Positions 6,372 through 13,745 of a stretch of 24,857 nt of DNA are shown piece after piece. The DNA is taken from assembly GCA_947173865.1 (NCBI GenBank), contig CAMWGS010000003.1, forward strand, positions 1 through 24,857, written 5' to 3'. Position numbers and translations under genes: made by a program. The first letter of the stretch is position 1. The number at the start of each line of letters is the position of its first letter. The stretch comes from an uncultured Ruminococcus sp. (lineage in GTDB: Bacteria; Bacillota; Clostridia; Oscillospirales; Ruminococcaceae). The notes below the pieces were generated by a model. The model did no database searches. It was not told where the DNA came from and worked only from the letters and a program-made list of their open reading frames with translations.

Positions 6372-7608
6372 AAAGCTTTCATCAAAACAGAAGCTTACTA
6401 TGAACTGGTGGAAAAATCCGAAGTATGCAGATTATGACGCTGTTATCTGTGACGGTGCTGTAAGAAGCGGTAAAACGCTTTCAATGTCACTGGGGTTCAT
6501 ATTCTGGGCATCGTCTGTATTTGACGACGGTGTGTTTGCCGTATGCGGAAAAACTGTAACTTCACTCCGCAGGAATGTTATAACTCCGCTTATTCCTATA
6601 CTAAAGGAATATGGTTTCACCTGTATCGAAAAAATAAGCAAAAACTACATTGATATTACTTTTATCGGCAGAACTAACCGCTTTTATCTTTTCGGAGGAA
6701 AGGACGAAGGCTCTGCCTCACTGATTCAGGGTATAACTCTTTCAGGCGTTTTTCTTGACGAAGTAGCTCTTATGCCTCGCTCTTTTGTTGAGCAGGCTCT
6801 TGCAAGATGTTCTGTCAACGGTTCTAAAATGTGGTTCAACTGCAATCCTGATAATCCGAGCCACTGGTTTTATAATGAATGGATTAAAAAGTCAGACGAA
6901 AAACACGCCTTGTACATTCATTTTACTATGGACGATAATCCGTCGCTTTCTCAGAAACTCAAAAACCGTTACAGGCGACTTTATTCGGGTGCTTTCTATG
7001 AACGTTTTGTTTTAGGAAAGTGGACAGCGTCGGAGGGCATTGTATATCCTATGTTCAGCATGGAAAATTATGTTTACAGCGGAGAGGTTGAGTGCGAACG
7101 TTTCGTTGTATCATGTGATTACGGCACGGTTAATCCGTCGTCTTTCGGTCTGTGGGGGTTAAGCAACAATATATGGTACAGAATCAGGGAGTACTATTAT
7201 TCCTCAAGAAAAGAGGGCATTTCCCGTACTGACGAAGAACATTATTCCGCTCTTGAAAGACTTGCCGGTAACTATAATATCAGCAGGGTTATCGTTGACC
7301 CGTCTGCTGCAAGTTTTATTGAGTGTATCCGCAGACACGGTAAATTCAGAGTGGTAAAAGCCAACAACGATGTAATTACTGGTATACGTCATGTAAGTAC
7401 TGCACTTAAACAGAATAAACTTCGTTTCCATGAGAGCTGTAAGGACATTATAAGGGAGTTTTCGCTGTACCGCTGGAATGAGAAGTCAGGAGCAGATGTA
7501 CCTGTCAAGGAAAATGACCACGCTATGGACGATATGCGTTATTTTGTTACGGATATGATTGGTTCACAGGGTGACGACAATTTTTTTGCCCTGTCCGTAT
7601 CAAGATAA
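6352..7608 (+). CDS. Phage terminase large subunit (PBSX type)
   Basis: 418-residue DNA-packaging motor. The ATPase domain has Walker A GAVRSGKT (35-42), Walker B VFLDEV (133-138) with the catalytic Glu, and the coupling motif WFNCNPDNPSHWF (161-173). The C-terminal RuvC-like nuclease has acidic residues D256 (VSCDYGT), D316 (VIVDPSA) and D393/D394 (NDHAMDDMRYF). All key residues are present, so ATPase and nuclease are predicted to be active, which is unusual for a decayed prophage. The start is GTG 6352 inside the small terminase gene, with GAGGA upstream. The length is normal for the XtmB/PBSX family (about 410-430). Eight of 28 Ile codons are ATA by hand count, unlike the capsid gene. Confidence 0.95.
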   Translation: MNQLTIKKLSSKQKLTMNWWKNPKYADYDAVICDGAVRSGKTLSMSLGFIFWASSVFDDGVFAVCGKTVTSLRRNVITPLIPILKEYGFTCIEKISKNYIDITFIGRTNRFYLFGGKDEGSASLIQGITLSGVFLDEVALMPRSFVEQALARCSVNGSKMWFNCNPDNPSHWFYNEWIKKSDEKHALYIHFTMDDNPSLSQKLKNRYRRLYSGAFYERFVLGKWTASEGIVYPMFSMENYVYSGEVECERFVVSCDYGTVNPSSFGLWGLSNNIWYRIREYYYSSRKEGISRTDEEHYSALERLAGNYNISRVIVDPSAASFIECIRRHGKFRVVKANNDVITGIRHVSTALKQNKLRFHESCKDIIREFSLYRWNEKSGADVPVKENDHAMDDMRYFVTDMIGSQGDDNFFALSVSR

Positions 7609-7653
7609 ACAACAATCAATAATCACCGTTCAAATATTTTTAAAGGAGGAAAA

Positions 7654-8787
7654 ATGAAATTCTTTAAAAAGAAATCAGTTCCGAAAGCTGTTCCCGAATT
7701 GATTACGGCACAGAGAAGCTCACAGTGCAGAATGAATCTGCCGTCTGCGATAGAGCCGTTTGAAAAGGAACTTTATGACCGTCTGCGTAATGCCGTGCCT
7801 ATTATTGATGCGGCACTTATGAAGATTATACGTCTTACGGGCGGATTCAAAGTGATATGTTCAGACGAAAGATATCAGTTACAGCTTGACGATTTTCTTG
7901 AAAATATCCCTGTAGGTATGACGGGAAAGTCAATCAATACTTTTATTGACAATTTTCTTGACAGTCTGCTTACTTACGGTAGTGCAGTCGGTGAAATATC
8001 ACTTGATTCTTCGGGCGAACGCATAGCAGGTCTTTGGAACGGCGACGTTTCGGCAGTACGTGTCGCTTGCGGTGAAAACCCTTTTATAAGACGGTATGCC
8101 GTAAAAAATGATGACAATACCATTAAAACCGTTAATCACCCCGAACGTATTCTTTATGCTTCTCTTACGGGAGGTCGTCCTCTTCTGCGTGGTATTCCTG
8201 CTTTAAGCGGTATTCTTATGAGAATTTACGAATGTATAGGACAGAATTTTGACCGTATCGGCAATGTACGCTATGCTGTTACATACAAACCACCGTCAGA
8301 TTCGGGTGATTTTGCATATTCACGTGAAAGAGCAGTGCAGATTGCAAAGGAATGGGCGGACGGCATGAACTCCGCCAAATACGGACAGGTCAAGGATTTT
8401 GTGGCGGTCGGCGACGTTGATATAAAAGTTATCGGTGCAGAAAATCAGCTTTTTGATACAAATGTACCTGTACGTCAGCTTATGGAGCAGATTATTGCAA
8501 AACTTTCAATACCGCCGTTTCTGCTTGGTCTCAACTGGAATACTACGGAAAGAATGTCGTCTCAGCAGGCGGATATTCTTACTTCTGAACTTGAATATTA
8601 CCGTCGTCTGCTTACTCCTGTTATATGTGAAATAGGAAATTCATTTATCTGTTCCATAGGTGCGGACGCTGTGTGCAGTGTCGAATGGGACAATATCAAT
8701 TTACAGGATGAATCCGCCCTTGCCGAAGCAAGACTTAAAAACGCTCAGGCAAGAGAAATTGAAATGCGTCTTGAAAATCTCAATTAA
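7654..8787 (+). CDS. Phage portal protein
   Basis: 377 residues; it should form the dodecameric ring through which DNA enters the head and to which connectors bind. Recognisable portal features include the early RLRNAVPIIDAALMKIIRLTGG-like helix (about 43-64), the central FLDSLLTYGSAVGEI (about 103-117), and the C-terminal stem SIPPFLLGLNWNTTERMSSQ (about 287-306), the usual P-P-F-L-G-x-N motif. The C-terminal tail is helical and charged. It is shorter than many HK97/PBSX portals (about 430-520), so N- or C-terminal extensions have been lost. The start follows AAAGGAGG, 45 bases after the large terminase stop. I am confident of the family. Confidence 0.9.
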   Translation: MKFFKKKSVPKAVPELITAQRSSQCRMNLPSAIEPFEKELYDRLRNAVPIIDAALMKIIRLTGGFKVICSDERYQLQLDDFLENIPVGMTGKSINTFIDNFLDSLLTYGSAVGEISLDSSGERIAGLWNGDVSAVRVACGENPFIRRYAVKNDDNTIKTVNHPERILYASLTGGRPLLRGIPALSGILMRIYECIGQNFDRIGNVRYAVTYKPPSDSGDFAYSRERAVQIAKEWADGMNSAKYGQVKDFVAVGDVDIKVIGAENQLFDTNVPVRQLMEQIIAKLSIPPFLLGLNWNTTERMSSQQADILTSELEYYRRLLTPVICEIGNSFICSIGADAVCSVEWDNINLQDESALAEARLKNAQAREIEMRLENLN

Positions 8788-8810
8788 AATTATTATGGAG
8801 GTATATTTAT

Positions 8811-9770
8811 ATGTACAATAATATTAAACTTGAAAAGGGTCTTTACAATCTCAGTGAAAAATCTTTCACTTCCGCTCTCGAAGAACTTGACCCGTCTTCT
8901 GCGTACTGCGGTACTCCTATGGAAAAGCTTGACGCTTTTGAAAGACAGTTAAAGCGTTTTAACATCAGAATTGCGGGTTCGGACTGTGACCGTGTGGAAA
9001 AATTCTTTTCCTCAACCGAAACGGCTGTACTTTTTCCCGAATTTGTTACACGCTGTATCAAAAAGGGTTTTGACGAAACTGTCCTTTCTTCAATCTGTGC
9101 GGCTCAGACAGTCAGCGGAAGTTCACAGTATCTCGGCTGTGTGATTGACGATTCAGCCGAATATAAAACATCTGCTGAAGCTTCTGTACTCCCGACAACT
9201 ACAGTCAAGGAAAGTGCAACTGCTACTGTTCTTTCAAAGTACGGCAGACTTATCAACGCATCTTATGAGGCAGTACGTCAGCAGAGACTTGATGTATTTG
9301 GTGTTATGCTCAGAAGTATCGGTGTTAAACTTGCTGTTTCAGTTGTTAAGAAAGCCATGTCAGTTCTTGAAACCGGAGCAGAGTCCATTACCGTTTCTTC
9401 TCTTACATACGACTCACTCGCAGAACTTTACGGCAGTTTTGACTGCTTCAACATGAACACCGTTATTGCGTCTCCCGAAGCTGCTTCAAAGATTGTTGCC
9501 ATGGAACAGCTTTCAGATACTTCCGCAGATGCAGACGGAAAAATGATTCTTCCGTTCGGTTCGGAACTTGTCAAGACTTCTGCTGTCGGCAGTAATACAA
9601 TTATCGGTATAGACCGTAATTTTGCTCTTGAATTTATCACAAGCTCAAATCTTGTAATGGAAACAGATAAGCTTATTGACAGACAGCTTGACCAGATTAC
9701 AGTTTCAATTACCTGCGGTTTCAGAAAGATTACTGATGATGCTGTAAAGGTACTTAAAATTACAGCATAA
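8811..9770 (+). CDS. Phage major capsid protein (HK97 fold, PBSX-like)
   Basis: 319 residues, the predicted shell subunit. The N-terminal part (1-110) is helical and charged (KLDAFERQLKRFNIR), followed by FPEFVTRCIKKGFDET and a beta-rich E-loop-like region rich in Thr and Ser (SVLPTTTVKESATATVLSKY). The long spine helix QQRLDVFGVMLRSIGVKLAV (about 163-182) and a late NTVIASPEAASKIV stretch fit HK97-fold capsids; the length is close to XkdG (about 310). Start ATG follows GGAGG. By hand count only 1 of 21 Ile codons is ATA, against 8 of 28 in the large terminase gene, and a strong hairpin follows the gene. Both suggest selection for high expression. The protein family is inferred from position and pattern. 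Confidence 0.82.
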   Translation: MYNNIKLEKGLYNLSEKSFTSALEELDPSSAYCGTPMEKLDAFERQLKRFNIRIAGSDCDRVEKFFSSTETAVLFPEFVTRCIKKGFDETVLSSICAAQTVSGSSQYLGCVIDDSAEYKTSAEASVLPTTTVKESATATVLSKYGRLINASYEAVRQQRLDVFGVMLRSIGVKLAVSVVKKAMSVLETGAESITVSSLTYDSLAELYGSFDCFNMNTVIASPEAASKIVAMEQLSDTSADADGKMILPFGSELVKTSAVGSNTIIGIDRNFALEFITSSNLVMETDKLIDRQLDQITVSITCGFRKITDDAVKVLKITA

Positions 9771-9781
9771 ACAGATTATTA

Positions 9782-9812
9782 AGGGAGCGTATTAATAAAA
9801 AATACGCTCCCT
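9782..9812 (+). other. Strong hairpin directly after the capsid gene
   Basis: A perfect 12-bp stem, AGGGAGCGTATT with AATACGCTCCCT, closes a seven-base A-rich loop, 11 bases after the capsid stop. It is followed by GAATTTTAATG with only four T in a row, so it is a partial terminator or an mRNA 3'-end stabiliser rather than a full stop. Either role would raise capsid mRNA over the downstream genes. Confidence 0.75.
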
Positions 9813-9838
9813 GAATTTTAATGAAAGGACATCTTTTT

Positions 9839-10669
9839 ATGAATCAGGAAATACTTGATAAAATAAATAAATTCACACGTAAACCCCTCAAAGAAGAAGA
9901 AGTCTATACTTTTTCAGTTATTCTCTGTGATAACGACATAGACCGTGACTATGAATGCTTTTCGGACGAAGCCCTTGAAACCCTTGCTGAAAAGTTTATA
10001 GGCAAGACGGGTATATTCGACCACAACCCCACTACTTCAAATCAGAATGCACGTATTTTTGATACTGAAATAATTACAGACAGTGAACGTATGACAAAGT
10101 ACGGAAAGCCGTATAAATATCTTAAGGCAGATGCATATATGGTACGTACAGGCGAAAATAATACTCTTATTGCCGAAATTGACGGCGGTATAAAAAAAGA
10201 AGTAAGTATTTCATGCAGTTCCGCACGAAAAGTATGCTCAATATGTGGTTGTAATAAGTCTGTCGGAAGATGTTCCCATGTCAGCGGAAGAAAGTACAAT
10301 GAGCAGGTCTGCCATACTGTTTTAAACGACATAACTGACGCTTATGAATGGAGCTTTGTTGCTGTGCCTGCACAGGTAAACGCAGGTGTTACAAAGCGTT
10401 TCAGCGGTGACAGTGTCAATTCAGTTTCGGACTATGATATAAAAATGTTCAGTGACGAATTAAAGCGTGATATACGCAGACTTGCTTTTTTTGCAGGCGG
10501 AAAACCTGCCGTTGATTCTGCAATGACTTCGGCAGAATTCATGAATACCCGTCAGCTTATTGAATTGAAGAAATCGTTTGAAAAACGTATTTCACCGAAT
10601 GGTGTTGAAGTTCAGATTATGCCCGAAAAGGAAAACGGTTTTTCCGCTGACGAATTTTCAATGAAATAG
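9839..10669 (+). CDS. Prohead protease-like protein with zinc-knuckle insertion
   Basis: 276 residues. The core looks like a phage prohead (S78/U35-type) serine protease: FSVILCDNDIDRDYECFS, then GIFDHNP with a candidate catalytic His at 62, then KKEVSISCSS with a candidate Ser at 123 or 125, then YEWSFVAVPAQVNAGVTKRF, the usual E-x-S-x-V-x-x-P-A block. Between the Ser motif and the last block lies an insertion with C133, C136, C138, C145 and H147, a possible zinc knuckle. I prefer ATG 9839: AAAGGA (9824-9829) is well placed for it, while ATG 9821 lies before that ribosome binding site. The gene follows the capsid, not the usual protease-capsid order. The tail (about 195-276) is charged and could act as scaffold. 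The protease role is inference. Confidence 0.65.
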   Translation: MNQEILDKINKFTRKPLKEEEVYTFSVILCDNDIDRDYECFSDEALETLAEKFIGKTGIFDHNPTTSNQNARIFDTEIITDSERMTKYGKPYKYLKADAYMVRTGENNTLIAEIDGGIKKEVSISCSSARKVCSICGCNKSVGRCSHVSGRKYNEQVCHTVLNDITDAYEWSFVAVPAQVNAGVTKRFSGDSVNSVSDYDIKMFSDELKRDIRRLAFFAGGKPAVDSAMTSAEFMNTRQLIELKKSFEKRISPNGVEVQIMPEKENGFSADEFSMK

Positions 10670-10678
10670 GAGAAAATT

Positions 10679-11044
10679 ATGAATATTGAATCCGTAAAAA
10701 CTCTTTTTACTCTTTTTTCGGGTGAGGACGTTTCCGAAAATTATACCCCGATTATAACACTTGCTGTTTCGGAAGTTGAAAAAATGTTGCTTCCCGAATC
10801 CGACTCTACAGATGTACGTCTTGATTTTCTTTGTGCCGCAGTAGCAAACCACCGTTTACAGCAGATTAATTCCGCCCGTGAACGTGCTGAATTTACTGTT
10901 GCGGGAAAAATGCTCACTGCTTCACAGAATACCGCACTTTCATATTCTGAAAAGCTTCTGCGTGATTATATGAATATGTGTGAGGACCTGATAAAGCCGA
11001 AGACATTCATGTTTATGAGCTTTTCGGGGGAAACGGGGGAATAA
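10679..11044 (+). CDS. Phage head-tail connector protein (gp6-like)
   Basis: 121 residues, mostly helical. ESVKTLFTLFSG, YTPIITLAVSEVEKML and a helix with CAAVANHRLQQINSAR fit the small alpha-helical adaptor that docks under the portal (HK97 gp6/SPP1 gp15/XkdH-type). The C-terminal LSYSEKLLRDYMNMCEDL helix is also usual. The start follows GGAG, 9 bases after the protease-like gene stops. Its position after the capsid and before the tail-completion gene matches phage order. The identification is from size, helicity and position more than from motifs. Confidence 0.7.
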   Translation: MNIESVKTLFTLFSGEDVSENYTPIITLAVSEVEKMLLPESDSTDVRLDFLCAAVANHRLQQINSARERAEFTVAGKMLTASQNTALSYSEKLLRDYMNMCEDLIKPKTFMFMSFSGETGE

Positions 11045-11047
11045 TTC

Positions 11048-11458
11048 ATGATTGACAGTATCATAAGGGAAATTATTGAAAAACTTTCTCAGAACGGTGT
11101 AACTCCTGTTTATCATGCCTTTGACGCTGTTTCGGTTGAAAAGAAAAACAGGGGCTTTTTTACTGTTGTCAATGTTGGCTCTTTTGAACTGCAAACACCG
11201 ATTTATTCGGAATTTACGGCTTTTTTACCTTATAAAGCTGACATAGACATAAGTGTTACTGCTCCTGAAAATTACCGCATGGAAAAGTTATACGGATATT
11301 TTTCGGATAACGTTCAGCCTGCAGTTATGAAATTTTCGGGAATGAACTGTTCATTAAGAAGGGTCTCAATAAAACATGATTCAAATATAAACCGATTTGT
11401 ACTTACAGCACGTCTTTCCGTAAGCGGTATGAATAAGTTTGAAAGGAGCAGTGAATGA
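11048..11458 (+). CDS. Putative phage head closure / tail completion protein
   Basis: 136 residues with an N-terminal helix (IIREIIEKLSQNGVTPVYHA), then alternating beta strands (VSVEKKNRGFFTVVNVGSFEL, YKADIDISVTAPENY) and a last strand RFVLTARLSVSG. This architecture and position fit tail-completion or terminator proteins (HK97 gp10, XkdI/XkdJ-like), which cap the end of a tail tube. No precise motif is diagnostic. It starts three bases after the connector gene, and its stop overlaps the next start (AATGAAT). It may have been kept to seal the head or join a tail supplied from elsewhere. Confidence 0.5.
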   Translation: MIDSIIREIIEKLSQNGVTPVYHAFDAVSVEKKNRGFFTVVNVGSFELQTPIYSEFTAFLPYKADIDISVTAPENYRMEKLYGYFSDNVQPAVMKFSGMNCSLRRVSIKHDSNINRFVLTARLSVSGMNKFERSSE

Positions 11459-11844
11459 ATATAATTAATATACATGAGTCAGTACCCGTGAAGATAGGGG
11501 ACGTTGTTCTTTACTGCGAGAAGTTCAGGGCATCGGGAGTCAAGAATTATTCCGAACATAATACAGTATCGGGTGATGTGACTGTTACGAATTTCGGTAA
11601 AAAAGCTGTTCGTCTTATGTTCAGCGGACGTATATGCAACGAAAATAATCCGATAGATTTTCTGGTTTCTGTAAATAATCTTATGAAAAATAACGATACG
11701 TTCAGCATAGAATATAAAAACGTTATTTTCGGACAGTGCCACGTGCAGTCATTTGTTACAGACGACAATAATGACGATTTTATTTCGGCAACAGTCACAG
11801 TTATATCAACAGAAGCAGATTTTAAAGATGAGGAATCAGAATGA
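11455..11844 (+). CDS. Small putative phage tail or baseplate protein
   Basis: 129 residues, almost all beta strand. It opens with SVPVKIGDVVLYCEKF, then SGDVTVTNFGKKAVRLMFSG, then FSIEYKNVIFGQCHV and a final ISATVTVIST. The pattern recalls the beta-barrel proteins of tail tubes, distal tails or XkdP-like hub partners, but I do not recognise a defined family. ATGA overlaps join it to both neighbours, so it is co-translated with the hub gene that follows, which favours a baseplate or hub-partner role. If it were the tail tube, the module would have a minimal tail; a structure prediction would decide. Confidence 0.5.
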   Translation: MNIINIHESVPVKIGDVVLYCEKFRASGVKNYSEHNTVSGDVTVTNFGKKAVRLMFSGRICNENNPIDFLVSVNNLMKNNDTFSIEYKNVIFGQCHVQSFVTDDNNDDFISATVTVISTEADFKDEESE

Positions 11845-12770
11845 ATACTTATGTTGTTTTAAAAAATACGGACGGTTCTGAAAAAGCTTTTGAAAAACTT
11901 CTTTCATTTACTTTCAGAAAAGACGTATATCAGCCCTACACTTCATTCGGTGCTAAAATTTCAACGGATTTTTATGAACCTGAAAATATCAGTGAAGTTA
12001 TGTTCTTCATAGACAACAGACTTATCCATCACGGTCTTGCAGATAATATTACCGTTACTACTTCGGGCGGAAGCGATATTATTTCCGTATCTTCAAGAAG
12101 TTTCACGTCTATGCTTATTCAGAATCAGATGGAAACGGGTCTTAAAACAAATATGTCTGTAAATACCCTTATGGACAGCTTTTATACTCTGCCTTACGTT
12201 ACACATGAGGACAATTCCGAAACAAGTTATATTTATGTTAAAAGCAATTCTAATATGTGGGACGGCATAGTAAACTTATCATATAAAATATGCGGAACTT
12301 ATCCGTATATAAGAGGAACGAACTGTGTGAGAATAACACCCGTTGAGAATCCGTCTGAGTTTTCATATCTTGACAGTCAGATTCTTTCAAAGGGAGTTTC
12401 AATGGCAGGACGAAAACTGATGAGTCACTTTCATATGTCGAATATCAGCAACGAATTCGGGGAATTTGAACTTGAGGACAGTGACGTTGTTGCACAAAAT
12501 ATTGTCCGTCACCGTTTTTTTGAACTTGACAGACAATTTCTCTATAATCCCCAGCAGGCTCTTGAATACCGTTCAAAATATGCTTCACGTGCCAAAGAAA
12601 GAGTTTTCTGTACATACAGCGGTTACAACGGCGAGGACTTGTCCGATTTGGTTACTTTCGGATTTGCCTACACCGAGCGTATAGGTGCGGTTACAATAAC
12701 GGGAAGCAGTGACGGAGTTATTACTGAAATAAGCACCTACAGAGACAAGTTTCTCACAGAACACGTATGA
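11841..12770 (+). CDS. Baseplate hub protein (XkdQ/YqbQ, gpD-like)
   Basis: 309 residues, near the XkdQ/YqbQ length (about 325). The early beta-rich half (to about 110, SFTFRKDVYQPYTSFGAKIS, NITVTTSGGSDIISVSSRSFTSMLI) fits the first domain of the phage late control gene D type hub. A middle SNMWDGIVNLSYKICGTYPYIRGTNCVRITP block (about 135-165) matches the second domain. The last part has FELDRQFLYNPQQALEYRS and ends VITEISTYRDKFL. Hubs close the tube end of contractile tails, so finding one without a sheath, tube or tape-measure gene is odd. It overlaps the previous gene by ATGA. Only 55 bases separate it from feoA, with a weak hairpin (AGGC/GCCT, 12784-12797) and a T run (12805-12811). Confidence 0.7.
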   Translation: MNTYVVLKNTDGSEKAFEKLLSFTFRKDVYQPYTSFGAKISTDFYEPENISEVMFFIDNRLIHHGLADNITVTTSGGSDIISVSSRSFTSMLIQNQMETGLKTNMSVNTLMDSFYTLPYVTHEDNSETSYIYVKSNSNMWDGIVNLSYKICGTYPYIRGTNCVRITPVENPSEFSYLDSQILSKGVSMAGRKLMSHFHMSNISNEFGEFELEDSDVVAQNIVRHRFFELDRQFLYNPQQALEYRSKYASRAKERVFCTYSGYNGEDLSDLVTFGFAYTERIGAVTITGSSDGVITEISTYRDKFLTEHV

Positions 12771-12825
12771 CATATAATATAAAAGGCATATAAGCCTGAA
12801 TATGTTTTTTTCATAAGGAGAATAT

Positions 12826-13098
12826 ATGGAAAACCTTATCGGAATGAACACACTTAAAGAGTGTGAAACAGGACAGGTTAAAGAAATGTCACTCAGCGGA
12901 AAAATGAGAAACCGTCTCAGCGATTTGGGACTTATTGAGGGAACGTGTGTTGAATGTCTGCATAAAACGTCATGCGGGGGACTTTCGGCATATCTCATAA
13001 GAGGGGCAGTCATTGCACTCAGGGCAGAAGATACATCATATATAAAAGTAAGACTGACTGAAAGAAAAAATCTGTACATGAAACAGAGTTGTTCATAA
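12826..13098 (+). CDS. feoA: Orphan FeoA domain protein
   Basis: This 90-residue small SH3-like beta-barrel is normally a cytosolic partner of the ferrous iron permease FeoB. The signature MSLSGKMRNRLSDLGLIEGTCVECL (read as two adjoining pieces, about 23-47) and GAVIALRAEDTSYIKV (about 61-76) are clear. No feoB follows: the next element is a terminator. The first 20 residues (GMNTLKECETGQVKE) replace the usual start and are typical of clostridial FeoA. Ribosome binding site AAGGAG lies 8 bases upstream. It may act as a free regulator of a FeoB encoded elsewhere or have a separate role; it is very unlikely to be a phage gene. Confidence 0.88.
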   Translation: MENLIGMNTLKECETGQVKEMSLSGKMRNRLSDLGLIEGTCVECLHKTSCGGLSAYLIRGAVIALRAEDTSYIKVRLTERKNLYMKQSCS

Positions 13099-13106
13099 AG
13101 AAGTCT

Positions 13107-13150
13107 AAGCCACAGCACTTTTTACTGTTGAGTAGAAGTGCTGTGGCTTT
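13107..13150 (+). terminator. Terminator after feoA
   Basis: A perfect 14-bp stem (AAGCCACAGCACTT with AAGTGCTGTGGCTT) closes a 15-base loop. The T tract (TTTATTATT) is weak, but the stem is strong, and a new promoter starts immediately downstream. Confidence 0.75.
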
Positions 13151-13154
13151 ATTA

Positions 13155-13183
13155 TTGACAAATCATCTGTTATGGTGTACAAT
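13155..13183 (+). promoter_or_regulatory. Promoter of the DUF3795 gene
   Basis: TTGACA (13155-13160) and TACAAT (13178-13183) are separated by 17 bases, with transcription predicted about 30 bases before the start codon. Confidence 0.75.
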
Positions 13184-13221
13184 GGTTACTGGGATAAATC
13201 GGAATTTGCAGGAGGAATATA

Positions 13222-13596
13222 ATGAAGCGTGAACTTGGAATAGCACGTTGCGGACTGGCGTGTTGCTTATGTAGTGAGAATGAACATTGCAATGGTTGTA
13301 ATTCGGGGGAATGCCCTGACAATGACTGTTGTGAAAACAGAAAGTGTTCTATTGATAAAAATTGCGGACATTGCTACGAATGTGAATCGGAATGCAGAAA
13401 AGGAATGTTGTCCAAAATCAAGCCTTATGGTTTTACATTATTCATTAAAAGATACGGAGAAACGATGCTTTTGGACTGTCTTGAAATAAATGAGAAAGCT
13501 GGTATTATTTATCATCAGGAAGGAGTCAACGGCGATTATGACGACTTTGATGATGTGGAGAAACTAATTCATTTTATCAAAACAGGAAAAAGATAA
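13222..13596 (+). CDS. Cysteine-rich DUF3795 protein
   Basis: This 124-residue protein has 14 Cys in its first 58 residues, in clusters C10, C14-C15, C17, C23, C26, C31, C36-C37, C42, C48, C51, C54, C58. The opening ARCGLACCLC is the DUF3795 signature. Metal or Fe-S binding is likely; the biochemical role is unknown. The C-terminal half is soluble and acidic (GVNGDYDDFDDVEKL). The ribosome binding site AGGAGG lies 7 bases upstream. It has its own promoter and terminator, so it is a single-gene unit. Confidence 0.82.
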   Translation: MKRELGIARCGLACCLCSENEHCNGCNSGECPDNDCCENRKCSIDKNCGHCYECESECRKGMLSKIKPYGFTLFIKRYGETMLLDCLEINEKAGIIYHQEGVNGDYDDFDDVEKLIHFIKTGKR

Positions 13597-13632
13597 ATTC
13601 TGATTTATTCAAGTAAACAAATAGTAAAGTTA

Positions 13633-13678
13633 AGCCCGAAAGCGATTTTTATCAACAGCTTTCGGGCTGTACTTTTTT
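13633..13678 (+). terminator. Terminator after the DUF3795 gene
   Basis: A perfect 11-bp stem (AGCCCGAAAGC with GCTTTCGGGCT) extends outward through AAAGT/ACTTT and ends in a run of T. Position and structure are convincing. Confidence 0.88.
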
Positions 13679-13687
13679 ATTTATCTC

Positions 13688-13716
13688 TTTACTTTTTATG
13701 TTATGTATGATATAAT
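13688..13716 (+). promoter_or_regulatory. Promoter of the MFS efflux unit
   Basis: TTTACT (13688-13693), 17-base spacer, TATAAT (13711-13716), with an extended -10 TG at 13708-13709. The transcript would start near 13723 and carry the leader ORF and hairpins. Confidence 0.75.
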
Positions 13717-13745
13717 GAATCTTAATATATGAAAGGAATAAAGAA

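Larger units (their letters stand above)
5883..12770 (+). mobile_element. Compact phage-derived head and packaging module
   Basis: Nine co-directional, tightly spaced genes encode a near-complete head assembly and DNA packaging set plus a baseplate hub. The order is small terminase, large terminase, portal, capsid, protease-like protein, connector, tail completion, small tail protein, hub. Family resemblance is to PBSX/HK97-type phages. Integration, regulation, replication, sheath, tube, tape measure, fibre and lysis genes are all missing, and host genes flank it (azlCD/SUKH-3 on the left, feoA 55 bases to the right). All reading frames are intact, and base and codon use look like the host's. 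It could be a domesticated element, a relic, a gene transfer agent-like unit or part of a capsid-forming satellite that borrows tails; the sequence alone does not decide. Confidence 0.8.

Noticed and set aside
5883..12770. Extracellular contractile injection system (eCIS) or tailocin
   Set aside because: Head, portal and terminase genes are present, while sheath, tube and AAA+ ATPase genes that define eCIS are absent.
12585..13118. Minus-strand frame of 177 codons across the hub end and feoA
   Set aside because: Spans two clear plus-strand genes and part of a terminator; translation is Ser/Leu-rich shadow.
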